A stretch of DNA of 64,000 nt from positions 87,001 to 151,000 of the forward strand of contig JALIZF010001756.1 of the NCBI GenBank assembly GCA_029948255.1. Direction: 5' to 3'. The notes below the pieces were generated by a model that made no database searches, was not told the origin of the DNA, and saw nothing but the letters and a program-made list of their open reading frames with translations. The stretch comes from Telmatactis stephensoni. Lineage: Eukaryota > Cnidaria > Anthozoa > Actiniaria > Isophelliidae. Positions 22,615 to 32,044 of the stretch are shown here, one piece after another. Both the position numbers and the translations under genes were made by a program. The number at the start of each line of letters is the position of its first letter. Positions within the stretch are counted from its first letter, which is position 1.

Positions 22615-23577
22615 ATGCAGAAGTCCGCGGAGATCAGTAGTTCAGCCGTAACTGTTCGTTTGGCTACAGCTGAAGATATTGAGAAAGTACTTGAAATTTC
22701 AGAAGGAATTTACAACGGCATGGACTACATACCAATCGTTTTCCACCAATGGCTTAAGGAAGAACGAAGGCTGATATGTCTTGGTGAGTTAAATGGTGTT
22801 CCTATTGGTCTTCAAGTGGCATCAATTGCTAAAAATGGCCAGTCCTTCTTTACCCAGGCTCTACGGCTACACTCCAGATATCGAGGGCAAAAGTTGAGTT
22901 ACAAGTTAATCGCCGCTGTTACTGCATTCGTTCGTGACAAGTTTCCATTAGTGTTAAAAGAATATTATGTTCGCTATAAAAATGATTTAGTAGCCATGAC
23001 TATAACTGAGAAATTTAGTGCCGAAGTTGTAATGGAACATAAGTTTCATATCATCAAAGGAATTAATTCGAAGGATGAGCGGTTCGAGAATAGTGCTTCG
23101 TCAATGCAAGGATTATCTTCTTTCGACCAACAAGATGCAATTAAAATGCTCACAAACGTCAAAATATTCGACTTGATAAAGAACAATTTTGAGTTAAAGA
23201 TTCTTCAACTTCCCGAATGTTTTGGCGGCAATGTTAACGAGGGTGATCAAGTATTTGCTGATATAACACCACAGGAACTCCATGAAGGGAGCTTTCCAAA
23301 GTCTTTCAGCTATGGACATTGGTCTAAAAGGGTAGCACCGACATATTGGATGTGTAATGTCTTTACTGAGGACACAGAAGTGTTCAAAAAGCACGTACAA
23401 CGTCAGATGGTTTTTGCCGCAAAGAGCTCCGCAGGAGAGTTTAATTTCCAGGTTTTTCAGCTCAGTTCATCGGAGTTTGATTGGTATAAAATCCTGAAAG
23501 AAGAGTTGTCGCAAATGAAGATGAACTATGAAATTACGAGTGATTGTCGTGTGCTGTTTGAGCAGTTGTTAGATTAA
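22615..23577 (+). CDS. NAT16/HisAT-like GNAT N-acetyltransferase, copy 1
   Basis: An intronless 320-codon frame. The N-terminal half is a GNAT fold: VTVRLATAEDIEKVLEISEG, IYNGMDYIPIVFHQWLKE and ICLGELNGVPIGLQVASI are the paired strands. LRLHSRYRGQKLSYKLI, near residues 82-98, carries the RGQKL acetyl-CoA pyrophosphate loop. This order matches NAT16 and the fish histidine N-acetyltransferase HisAT, which acetylate free amino acids, including the alpha-amino group of histidine. The C-terminal half is less conserved and ends CRVLFEQLLD. The nearest paralogue is 5.3 kb downstream in the same orientation. Lack of introns suggests an old retrocopy or an ancestrally intronless family; no poly(A) trace is seen. 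The real substrate is unknown. Confidence 0.78.
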   Translation: MQKSAEISSSAVTVRLATAEDIEKVLEISEGIYNGMDYIPIVFHQWLKEERRLICLGELNGVPIGLQVASIAKNGQSFFTQALRLHSRYRGQKLSYKLIAAVTAFVRDKFPLVLKEYYVRYKNDLVAMTITEKFSAEVVMEHKFHIIKGINSKDERFENSASSMQGLSSFDQQDAIKMLTNVKIFDLIKNNFELKILQLPECFGGNVNEGDQVFADITPQELHEGSFPKSFSYGHWSKRVAPTYWMCNVFTEDTEVFKKHVQRQMVFAAKSSAGEFNFQVFQLSSSEFDWYKILKEELSQMKMNYEITSDCRVLFEQLLD

Positions 23578-24830
23578 GAGGCAGAAGCTTCAACGTTTAC
23601 TCGGCGGGTTTTGGACCCTCCGGCTAAGTATGCGCTTTAGAAACATGCAGGATCAGACTCGTAGCCAGTCGTCACTAATTTTTGTATCTACTGCAGAATG
23701 CAGTAGATACTATGTCATCGTGTTGAAAATGGATATACTTCATGCTTCACTCAAATTATGAGATTATGGTATATTGGTATTCACCAGAACATGTATGAGT
23801 TGTGACACGAAGTTCTATGCTTGTTAACAATAGAAAGTGTTAACAATAGAAAAGTCGGAATATTTTCGGAAAATACACGGGAACAAACAAGTAAAGGCGA
23901 AATGACATACGAATATCGACCGAATGTCTTTCGGAATTACGGACAGGTAACTGACAAGCACGAAGTTCAATGTGACTGACGACGACTGTTGACAAGTTTG
24001 ACAGGAATTCAAGTCAAAAATCTTAACTTGGTAAGTGATGTTTTTAACAATGTTTTTATGCCCATTGATGAGGTTCAGCTTTAATAGAATGTGTCAGGTT
24101 TATTCTTATGGAGAATTTTTAAATATTATTCAATTTTGAGGTCGTTTTTGAGCCGGCCGGTAAGTAATACAATATTGGCGTTTGAGCCTTTCGCAAATGA
24201 TCTATTTTAATAGCAACAGTAAACAAGTTTACAACGACTGCATGTAAACTATCATCAAATAACTCACTTCATTCTATAATATTTCAGCTCCTATTAAGGA
24301 AATGTAATGGCCTTTAGTATGTACGAAGAGCTCAAACATGTGGACCTTGATTGCAAGGCCAAACAAACACTAGCAAATCCTTTTATAAAACTGAACCTAT
24401 GACACTGTCTATGAAAGCTGTCTCTATTGATGAACATAAAAACATTGTTAAAAATATCACTTACCAAGTTTTTCCGAACGTAGTTAAAGACATCAGTCGA
24501 GGTAATAACAAACTGCCCTGTCCAACTCCATAAAATTCTTCATCATTCTTCGTGTTTCTTTTCAGTGCATTTCACATTGTCAAAAATATTTCTATAACAC
24601 TTCTGCAGTAGATACATGCACCTTTCAGGTGCCTTTTATTTTATTCTGCAAAGGAATCTGGGAAGGGGCCGATTGGGGCGCGTAATGGCGCTTGGGAAGG
24701 AGGGAAGTTTCGCTTTTTTCTTCCGTCCTTCCCTTGATGCAACGCGATCTCGCTATATCCTTCCCATCAATCACTTCGCGAATAAGAAGAAGCGACTGGG
24801 TACGAGTCAGATGGTCAGTTGGCCTAGTGG
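23578..24830. other. gap: repeats, no gene recognised
   Basis: A perfect small palindrome GTATCTACTGCAGAATGCAG with the rest of its arm lies at 23683-23709, and CTGCAGTAGATAC recurs at 24604; together they may bound an element of about 0.9 kb. Around 24808-24862 a segment ending GGTTCGAGTCCCAGC resembles a tRNA B-box and may be a SINE. No credible exons. Confidence 0.4.
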
Positions 24831-24894
24831 TGCCGGGTTCGAGTCCCAGCTTGGTCGTTGGATCACTGAAACATAAACATCGGAAAGAGTTCAC

Positions 24895-25401
24895 GGTACA
24901 ATCTACGTTCCAAGTCTGGCATCGTCCTACAAGATCCCTCAGCCAGGTTTGAGCGCACGCTTGGGGACCGATCCTTTACAGCTGCTGCTCCAAAGATTTG
25001 GAACACTCTACCTGTATTAATAAGGAATGATAATAATTTTGCTAGATTTAAAAGTCTACTTAAAACACATTATTTTAGAGGGGCCTTCTCTGACCTTATG
25101 ATAAATGCATTACATAGGATATACTAGTCATATTTTTATGAGCACGATGATCACTTATTTTTACGAGTAAGATAATTAAATACACTTTTTGTTTATTATA
25201 TTTTTGTAATAATTTACATTTTATATATTTTTTGGTTATTTTTCGTGTTTATATACACACACATATATATATATATATATATTTTATTTTATTTTACTTT
25301 ACATTTTTATATATTCTATTTTAGTTTAGCGCATTTGATCATATTTACATGTTAATTTGCGCTTTATAAGTATATTATTATTATTATTATTATTATCATT
25401 A

Positions 25402-25454
<53 letters not shown>

Positions 25455-25456
25455 CA
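24895..25456 (+). mobile_element. 3' end of a truncated non-LTR retrotransposon (LINE)
   Basis: From about 24958 a plus-strand frame reads TLGDRSFTAAAPKIWNTLPV, then FARFKSLLKTHYFRGAF and a stop at 25125. This is the characteristic C-terminal tail of CR1/L2-type reverse transcriptase ORFs. It is followed by AT-rich 3' sequence and an (ATT)n tail at 25375-25456, as expected for a 5'-truncated LINE insertion. Confidence 0.75.
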
Positions 25457-25459
25457 TCA

Positions 25460-25742
25460 TACACCTATTTCAGTTAATGTTGTCGGCAAAAGCTTACGCG
25501 ACTCACCCGAAAGGGAGTATGGGTAGAAATTTCTAAAGCTATAAAACCACACAAACTCAGCCATAAGACGACTTAAAATAGCTTACCTTGACATTAAACA
25601 CCAAAGAACTTTACTTGCAAATGCTAAAATCAATACCAAACCTGAAAAGATTGTGATATTTTACCTACTACCATACTCCTTTTCGGTCTTGTCGCATAGG
25701 TTTGAGACTTCCCGTACGACAATCTTTTTTGAAATAGGTGTA
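25460..25742. mobile_element. MITE with ACACCTATTTC termini
   Basis: ACACCTATTTCAG at the left is inverted as GAAATAGGTGT at the right. The inner arms contain GACTCACCCGAAAGGGAG-type sequence shared with the element at 32654-32947. Confidence 0.6.
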
Positions 25743-25867
25743 AACTGAGTTTGTTTGATGTGTTTGACCATATGTTTGACATATTACATATTAGTTTTCT
25801 GTTAAAATAGATGTTTAAAACATGTTTATTTTTTTATTATGTTTATATCTTTATTTATAAAATACTT

Positions 25868-26135
25868 GAGATATAACGCGCGCGCTGATTGGCTGGCTTC
25901 CATCTTTATATCAGAGGACAGAGACATGGCTCGCTCAAAAAACGTCGAAAATATTTTATAAAAGCAATATAAAACGATCGCTTATGTCTCTGTACTGTGA
26001 TATAAACACTCTGGACGATGTAGAGCACTCGAAAAGCAAGAGAAACACTCGGCTACGCCTCCTAAGCTTGCTTTTCTCTTGCTCTACATCTTCCATCGTG
26101 TTTATATCACAGTACAGAGACATCCGCGCGCGTTT
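25868..26135. mobile_element. palindromic element with central hairpin
   Basis: An outer ATAACGCGCGCGCTGATTGG motif is followed by a strong hairpin: ATGTCTCTGTACTGTGATAT near 25984 and its inverse ATATCACAGTACAGAGACAT near 26104. A second copy of the left half is at 32095-32215. Confidence 0.75.
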
Positions 26136-26754
26136 TATATTAAATATTTTTATGTTTACGTACTCTCATGACGTCATACCTAGACTACCACAATCCTTTG
26201 TTAAACTATTTTATGAACCTCAAGACAATCGTGAAAACTAGCACAACAAAAGAAGCTGCTGTTAAGGTATAAACGTCATACGTGTAAGAGTTTATTAGAA
26301 ACCTGTATTTGATAAAACGTCGTCCAAAAACCAAGCAACTCACCCAAAAGGGAGCATGGGAAAAATATAAAACAAAATTATCAACAAAAAAGTGAACGTT
26401 ATTTTCAATTTCTATGATTTTTTAGGTATGTTCATTTATGGTGCTCGCGCACTCCCGTATTTTTCCCGTAAATTAATTAACGGGTCCGTAAAGTAAACGG
26501 GTCTTTTAGAGAAACGCGACGCAGTTGCGCATGCGTGATTTACGTGACTTGACTGATTCTTGTCACGTGGCCATTTTTGACGCCATTGTTCGTGTGAACT
26601 TGTAGTCTCAGTCTCCTTTGACTGAGGCAAGGTATAAAACGGGCAAAAGGCAATAGACACCTCTCTGAACGGTCCGAACGTCATCGGTATGTATGTATGT
26701 GGCTATACAGCTAGTATCAGTTAGTATTGCAATTTAAATCTTAGGATGTTTTCC

Positions 26755-26888
26755 ATTTAGTGGAATTAACCACCAGACCAGAACGGCCAGATCAGCTTAA
26801 ATGCCTAAATGGTACATGTCAATTCCTAGCTCTGACTGGAATCAGTCCTAAGAAGTCAGGCCGTTCTGGCTGGTTGGTTCCACTAAAA
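26755..26888. mobile_element. 134-bp palindromic MITE
   Basis: TTTAGTGGAATTAACCACCA at the left is inverted as TGGTTGGTTCCACTAAAA at the right, with CCAGAACGGCC/GGCCGTTCTGG further in. Confidence 0.75.
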
Positions 26889-27333
26889 TACCCTATACTG
26901 ATATATAACAGAGATTAGAAGTGCTTTTTTGATCTCAACCGTGCTCTCATTCTCTCTTGTCTGAACGTGACCAGGACGCGAGAATAGCCTCCACGGGGGA
27001 CTTAACCGAAAATAAGATAAGTTCTTCAATCTATTCGGAAAAGTGGAAGTAGCGCTATTCTTACACTCAATTGAGCGTCTTGTTTCCATATAAACTCTTT
27101 AAATTTATCAACGAACTTATAACATTAAATCGAATTGCCAGCCCAATGAATGTGGTCGTAGAGCATGGCGCAAGCTTCTCGTTTAATGTCTTTAATGGCA
27201 GCTTCGCGATCGCGTTGATGATGGACACGAGTCTACGTATTCGAATATCGTTCAACTTTTTTCTATTCTTTAGGGTTTTTTAATATTGGTCCCTTATATT
27301 TAATCATCACTTTTGATTTTTCATATGTGCATT
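26889..27333. other. gap: no gene seen
   Basis: Short open frames occur on both strands but none has an interpretable product or splice context. Confidence 0.4.
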
Positions 27334-27341
27334 TTGCGGCG

Positions 27342-27592
27342 TCGGGGGTGGAAGCGGAATCATTTAAGTTCAATGATTCATGATTCCCTTCAAATTTCAG
27401 CCCATGATTCATGATTCCTTATCAAATTTCAGCCCATGATTCATGATTCCTTATCAAATTTTTGTCGTGATTCATGATTCATTTTACAAAATACACTGAT
27501 TTATGATTCCTTAACTTAAAACGCAATGATTCATGATTCCTACAGATTTCAAAGCCGTGATTCATGATTCCTGATTCCGCTTCCACCCCCGA
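27342..27592. mobile_element. hAT-type word-repeat MITE (family W2)
   Basis: TCGGGGGTGGAAGCGGAATC is inverted at the right end as GATTCCGCTTCCACCCCCGA. Flanking TGCGGCG direct repeats (27335-27341 and 27593-27599) indicate a 7-8 bp duplication. The interior is six drifted copies of ATGATTCATGATTCCTTATC. Confidence 0.85.
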
Positions 27593-27644
27593 TGCGGCGG
27601 TAATTCGACTAATGAATGATTCTACAAGATGGCCAGGTGTCTTG

Positions 27645-28285
27645 AGGGTCTCCACAGACGAGACGATTAGTTGTTGACAACTATTTTTTATCGACAACTA
27701 AATGTGGTCGATTACTTTTTGTGATCTAATGAAGCATTCCACACACTAGATAGTTTGTTGTCGATAGCTAGAGTGGATTTCGTATGACTTTGAAATACTA
27801 CGGCACGGTCACGGCACGGCACGGCCACGGTACGGAACCTCGCCTGCTGATTTCTTTACAAATTTGCGAAAAAATCAGCAGCTAGGCGAGGTTCCGTGCC
27901 GTGGTCGTGCCGTGCCGTGACCGTGCCGTAGTTTTTCAAAGTCATACGAAATCCACTCTATGCTAAATCAGCGAGAGTTTGGGAACTAACTTTCTCTACG
28001 CATGCTCAGAGACAACGCAGATATGATAACTGTCGACAACTAAATGACTCATCCCCACAGACGAGAAAAAATGGTCGGACGTGAAGTTGTGGATAACAAT
28101 CTGTTGTCGACAACTGAGCAGTTTCCCTTTTTCAGAAGGGAAACCGCTAGTCGTCGGCAACTTAAAATTTTCGCGTTTAGTTGTCGACAACTTGTCCCAC
28201 AGACGATGTTTTTTGGTTGTCGACCACATTTAGTTGTCGAATAAAAAGTTGTCGACAACCAATCTTCTCGTCTGTGGAGGCTCTT
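27645..28285. mobile_element. word-repeat inverted element with a nested palindrome (W6)
   Basis: CTCCACAGACGAGACGATTAG and CTTCTCGTCTGTGGAG are the ends. Words of the type GTTGTCGACAACT are repeated throughout in both orientations. A separate near-perfect palindrome of GGATTTCGTATGACTTTGAA and its inverse, containing ACGGCACGGTCACGG words, is nested at 27769-27960. Confidence 0.75.
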
Positions 28286-28847
28286 AAATCAAAAATTAGG
28301 ACGGGAAAAGTTTGGGCCATCAAGTAAAGTATATATCAAAGTTTTTACGCAATTCGTTTCACATGCGAGGGAGGGTGCCCCTTCCTTGCAGCCAGGCGGG
28401 TGCCCCTATACATGGTAGAGACGCGTTTTGTTTACACACTATACGTTTTCGTTTCACATGGCCTTACATCCCTAGGACCACGATTTGTTGTTTTTGGATA
28501 ACCGCTGGTTTGTGTAAGTATTTAGCGACCACGCGATGGTAATCGAACACCTTAGCCTAGCCCCCCGAGGCTGAAAAATAACGTGAACGCTAGCTTTCTC
28601 TACCTCGGGTAGCTAGGGTCACCCTACCTACCCGGGGCAACTTCTATCATATGAACAGGCCCTTAAATAGCTTTACCCTGTGTGACAGAGTTAATTTTAC
28701 TTTGCTCTCTCTCCCCTAGTAGAGGGCCGAAGGCTTAAAATTCGTGATACATCGCGGACCACCTGTACCATCTACGATAACTACACAAAAAGGCCATTCC
28801 CCCACTCGCTCTTCAAAACTGATTGGTATTAGTATATCTTAAAGGAT
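28286..28847. other. gap upstream of the second acetyltransferase gene
   Basis: No gene. The last 45 bp before the start codon, including TCTTCAAAACTGA and AAAGGATATG, match the same interval upstream of copy 1, so the duplication reached into the 5' flank. Confidence 0.4.
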
Positions 28848-29819
28848 ATGCAGAAGTCCGCGGAAATCAGTAGTTCAGCCGTAACTGTTCGTTTGGCTAC
28901 CGCTGAAGATTTTGAGAAAGTACTTGAAATTTCAGAAGGAATTTACAATGGTGTGGACTACTTACCAATCGTTTTCCACCAATGGCTTAAGGAAGAACGC
29001 AGGCTGATATGTCTTGGTCAGTTACATGGTGTTCCTATTGGTCTTCAAGTGGCCTCGATTGCTAAAAATGGCCAGTCCTTCTTTACCCAGGTTCTACGGC
29101 TACACCCCAGATATCGAGGGCAAAAGCTGAGTTGCAAGTTAATCAACGCTGTTATTGCATTCGTTCGCGACAAGTTTCCATTAGTATCCAAAAAATATTT
29201 TGTTTGCTTTAGAACGAATTTAGCAGCAATGGCTACAGCGGAGAAGTTTGGTGCTAAAGTTGTTATGGAACAAAAGTTTCATATCATCGAAGGAATTAAT
29301 TGGAAGGATGATGATTTTGAAATCAGTGCTTTGTCAATAGAAGGCCTTTCTTCTTTCGACCAACAAGATGCAATCAAACTATTAACAAATGTAAAAATAT
29401 TCAACTTTTTGAAGAACAATTTGTTTGTGTATATGTTTGAAGTCCGTCAACTTCCCGATGATATTGATGACATTGTTAAAGAGGGTGATCAAGTATTTGC
29501 TGATATAACACCACAGGAACTCCATCAAGGGCGCTTTCCAAAGTCTTTCAGCCAAGGACGATGGTCAAAAAAGGTAACCACAACTTTTTGGGTGTGTAAT
29601 GTCTTTACCAAGGACGCAGAAGTGTTCAAAAAGCACGCACGATGTCAAATGGATTTTGCCGCAAAGAGCTCCGCAGGAGAGTTTAATTTCCAGGTTTTTC
29701 AGCTCAGTTCATCGGAGTTTGATGGATATCAAATACTTAAAGAAGAGTTGTCGCGAATGAAGCTGAGCTATGAAATAACGAGTGGTTGTCAAGTGCTGTT
29801 TGAGCAGTTTCTATATTAA
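28848..29819 (+). CDS. NAT16/HisAT-like GNAT N-acetyltransferase, copy 2
   Basis: An intronless 323-codon frame, a close paralogue of the gene at 22615. The N-terminal GNAT half is nearly identical (RGQKLS loop kept). The middle third diverges most: YFVCFRTNLAAMATAEKFGA replaces the copy-1 sequence, and a three-residue insertion lies near residue 200 (NNLFVYMFEVRQLP). The C-terminal end reads CQVLFEQFLY. Downstream, the motif TTTACTCGGCGGGTTTT is shared with copy 1 but partly repeated here. Both copies are open, consistent with selection on both. Expected reaction: acetyl-CoA-dependent N-acetylation of a small molecule; substrate unknown. Confidence 0.78.
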   Translation: MQKSAEISSSAVTVRLATAEDFEKVLEISEGIYNGVDYLPIVFHQWLKEERRLICLGQLHGVPIGLQVASIAKNGQSFFTQVLRLHPRYRGQKLSCKLINAVIAFVRDKFPLVSKKYFVCFRTNLAAMATAEKFGAKVVMEQKFHIIEGINWKDDDFEISALSIEGLSSFDQQDAIKLLTNVKIFNFLKNNLFVYMFEVRQLPDDIDDIVKEGDQVFADITPQELHQGRFPKSFSQGRWSKKVTTTFWVCNVFTKDAEVFKKHARCQMDFAAKSSAGEFNFQVFQLSSSEFDGYQILKEELSRMKLSYEITSGCQVLFEQFLY

Positions 29820-30051
29820 CATACACTCGGCGTTTATTCGGTGTTTACTCGGTGTTTACTCGGCGGGTTTTCGGCACTCCTTGGCTGAGCATGCGCTGTA
29901 GACCGTACCCGTCTGCTGTTTATGAAGGACGAAGAAAAAACTGTATTTTACGACTCGCCGCAACGCTTATACATACATCTGCATGCAAATTAACTGCGTG
30001 AATTTGTACAGTGATATGAATACGCTTGGAGCATGTGACATGAGAGTGATT

Positions 30052-30290
30052 ACACTTAACCCGTGAAATAGTTAGTAGACCACTAGTTACTAGTAGACCT
30101 TATTTCCATTGTTTTCTTTTGTGTCTATTGAACTATTACACACTAACATTCAGTTAGAGTGATTTTCATCGGACTAGTTGCTAAGCTAATACACACTAGT
30201 AGATCCCAATTCCATTGTTTCCTTTTGTTGAATTTTGACTGCTATACACTAATAGCTAGTTAGTATTTCACAGTCCGATAAAAATCACTC
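30052..30290. mobile_element. imperfect palindromic MITE
   Basis: Paired blocks of CCGTGAAATAGTTAGTAG and CCATTGTTTTCTTTTG / CCATTGTTTCCTTTTG, ending with AAAATCACTCTATAACC. It belongs to the same family as the clean palindrome at 43528-43673. Confidence 0.55.
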
Positions 30291-30841
30291 TATAACCATA
30301 AAACAAGTACTAACTAAATAGCACAAACAGCAGGAATTATACAATGGAGAACAAAGGATTTTGCTACTATTTGGTGCTATTTAGTTGCTAGGGTTCATGG
30401 TTTTAGTGTTAATTAGCGCTCTATATTATCAAGTTTTCCGTTATCAGGTTTATTTATTTTTTGTCAGGTTTATTGAATATTACTTATTTGTTTTTGTATT
30501 TTTGTTTGGTTTTCATTCCGTTAGGCTGTTCGTTCATTCGATCACCAATGGTTGGTCGGTTGGTCGCTCATTTGGCCGCGTTAAATTTGGGTTGGGTTAG
30601 GTTGATTTGTTATTAATTCGATGGGTTTTAATTAAACACAACCATTTTCTCTTGACACAACTGACTGCATATAAACTGCTTTTAATGACTCAAACGTGCT
30701 ATATAAACTTTTGGCATTTATGTACAGGATAAATACTTTGATGTCCCATAGTCTATATATGTAATCAAACTGATCTCGTTCAGTCTTGAAAACCATGTGT
30801 CGGCAATATCCCAAAACCATCAAGAATTAAAACAGCTGCTT

Positions 30842-32044
30842 TTAATTCCTTTTGCTGTACAAAAATTAAATAACAAGAACACCGAGTGTAAATCATAAAT
30901 GGTCCGTGGAATCTCAAGCATATTTTTGGTATTATTTCAGTGTGCGATGGCACGGACATACGGTACGTGCAGACGGATACGGTACTGAAAAATGGGCGAA
31001 TTAAGAGCCAACGATGGCCTCGTTAGCCAACTAGAAGTAACGATGCGGTGCAGTAACGGTAGAGTACAGTTATGGTACGGCGCAGTAACGGTACGAAGTA
31101 TACAGTTACGGTGCACTTACGGTATTGTGCAGTTACGATGCGGTGCAGTAACGGTAGAGTGCAGTTATGGTACGGTGCGGTAACGGTACGAAGTATACAG
31201 TTACGGTGCACTTACGGTATTGTGCAGTTACGGTACGGTGCAGTAACGGTAGGGTGCAGTTATGGTACGGTGCGGTAACGGTACGAAGTATACAGTTACG
31301 GTGCACTTACGCTATTGTGCAGTTACGGCAGGACACAGTTACGTACGGTACAGTTACGGTATGATACAGTTACGGTACGGTGTAATTACAGTATGTGCAG
31401 TTTCGGTACGGTGCAGTTACGCTATATACGGTGCAGTTTCGGTATTGTGCAGTTTCGGTACGGTGCAATTACGGTATGGTACAGTTACGGTACGGTGTAA
31501 TTACAATATATGCAATTACGGTATGGTGCAGTTACTGTATTGTACAGTTATACAGCAGGACAGTTACGGTACGGTACAATTACGGTATGATACAGTTACG
31601 GTACAGTGTAATTACAGTATGTGCAGTTATGGTACGGTGCAGTTACGGTATTGTGCAGTTTCGGTATGGTACAGTTACGGTAATATACAGTTACGGTACG
31701 GTGTAATTACAGTATATGCAGTTACGGTTCGGTGCAGTTACGGTACGGTGCAGTTACGGTATTGTGCAGTTCAGTACAGTACGGTACAATCACGGTATGA
31801 TAAGTTACGGTACGGAGTAATTACAGTACGTGCAGTTATGGTACGGTGCAGTGTAGTTTTAGTAAAGGGGGCTTTTCCATTCCCACAAAATATCTTTTTT
31901 CTAATACATTGTTTGAAGTCAAGAACACACGATTCGTTTGATCTTACCGGCATACGAGGAAAACCAGTACGGCAAATGCAATACCAAATAGAACAACAAC
32001 TGCCAGGCCAGCAATCAAAAGATTGATTACGGTTTTCTTTTTAG
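30842..32044 (-). other. receptor exons 27-28: transmembrane helix and short tail
   Basis: Exon 31948-32044 follows acceptor ttttcag and ends at CG|gtaaga. It encodes KKKTVINLLIAGLAVVVLF and continues hydrophobic through IAFAVLVFLVC, a textbook single-pass helix of about 25 residues after a basic KKK. In phase, the next acceptor I find (gtacag at 30855-30860) gives only RKRN and a stop. A positively charged stub after the helix fits a type I stop-transfer signal. The final exon is the weakest part of the model: a longer alternative tail exon further downstream cannot be excluded. Confidence 0.6.

Noticed and set aside
31072..32026. Overlapping plus-strand frames up to 254 codons with YGTVQLRYG-type repeats
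   Set aside because: They arise because the satellite unit lacks stop codons. The right part also overlaps the minus-strand transmembrane exon, and there is no start or splice context.
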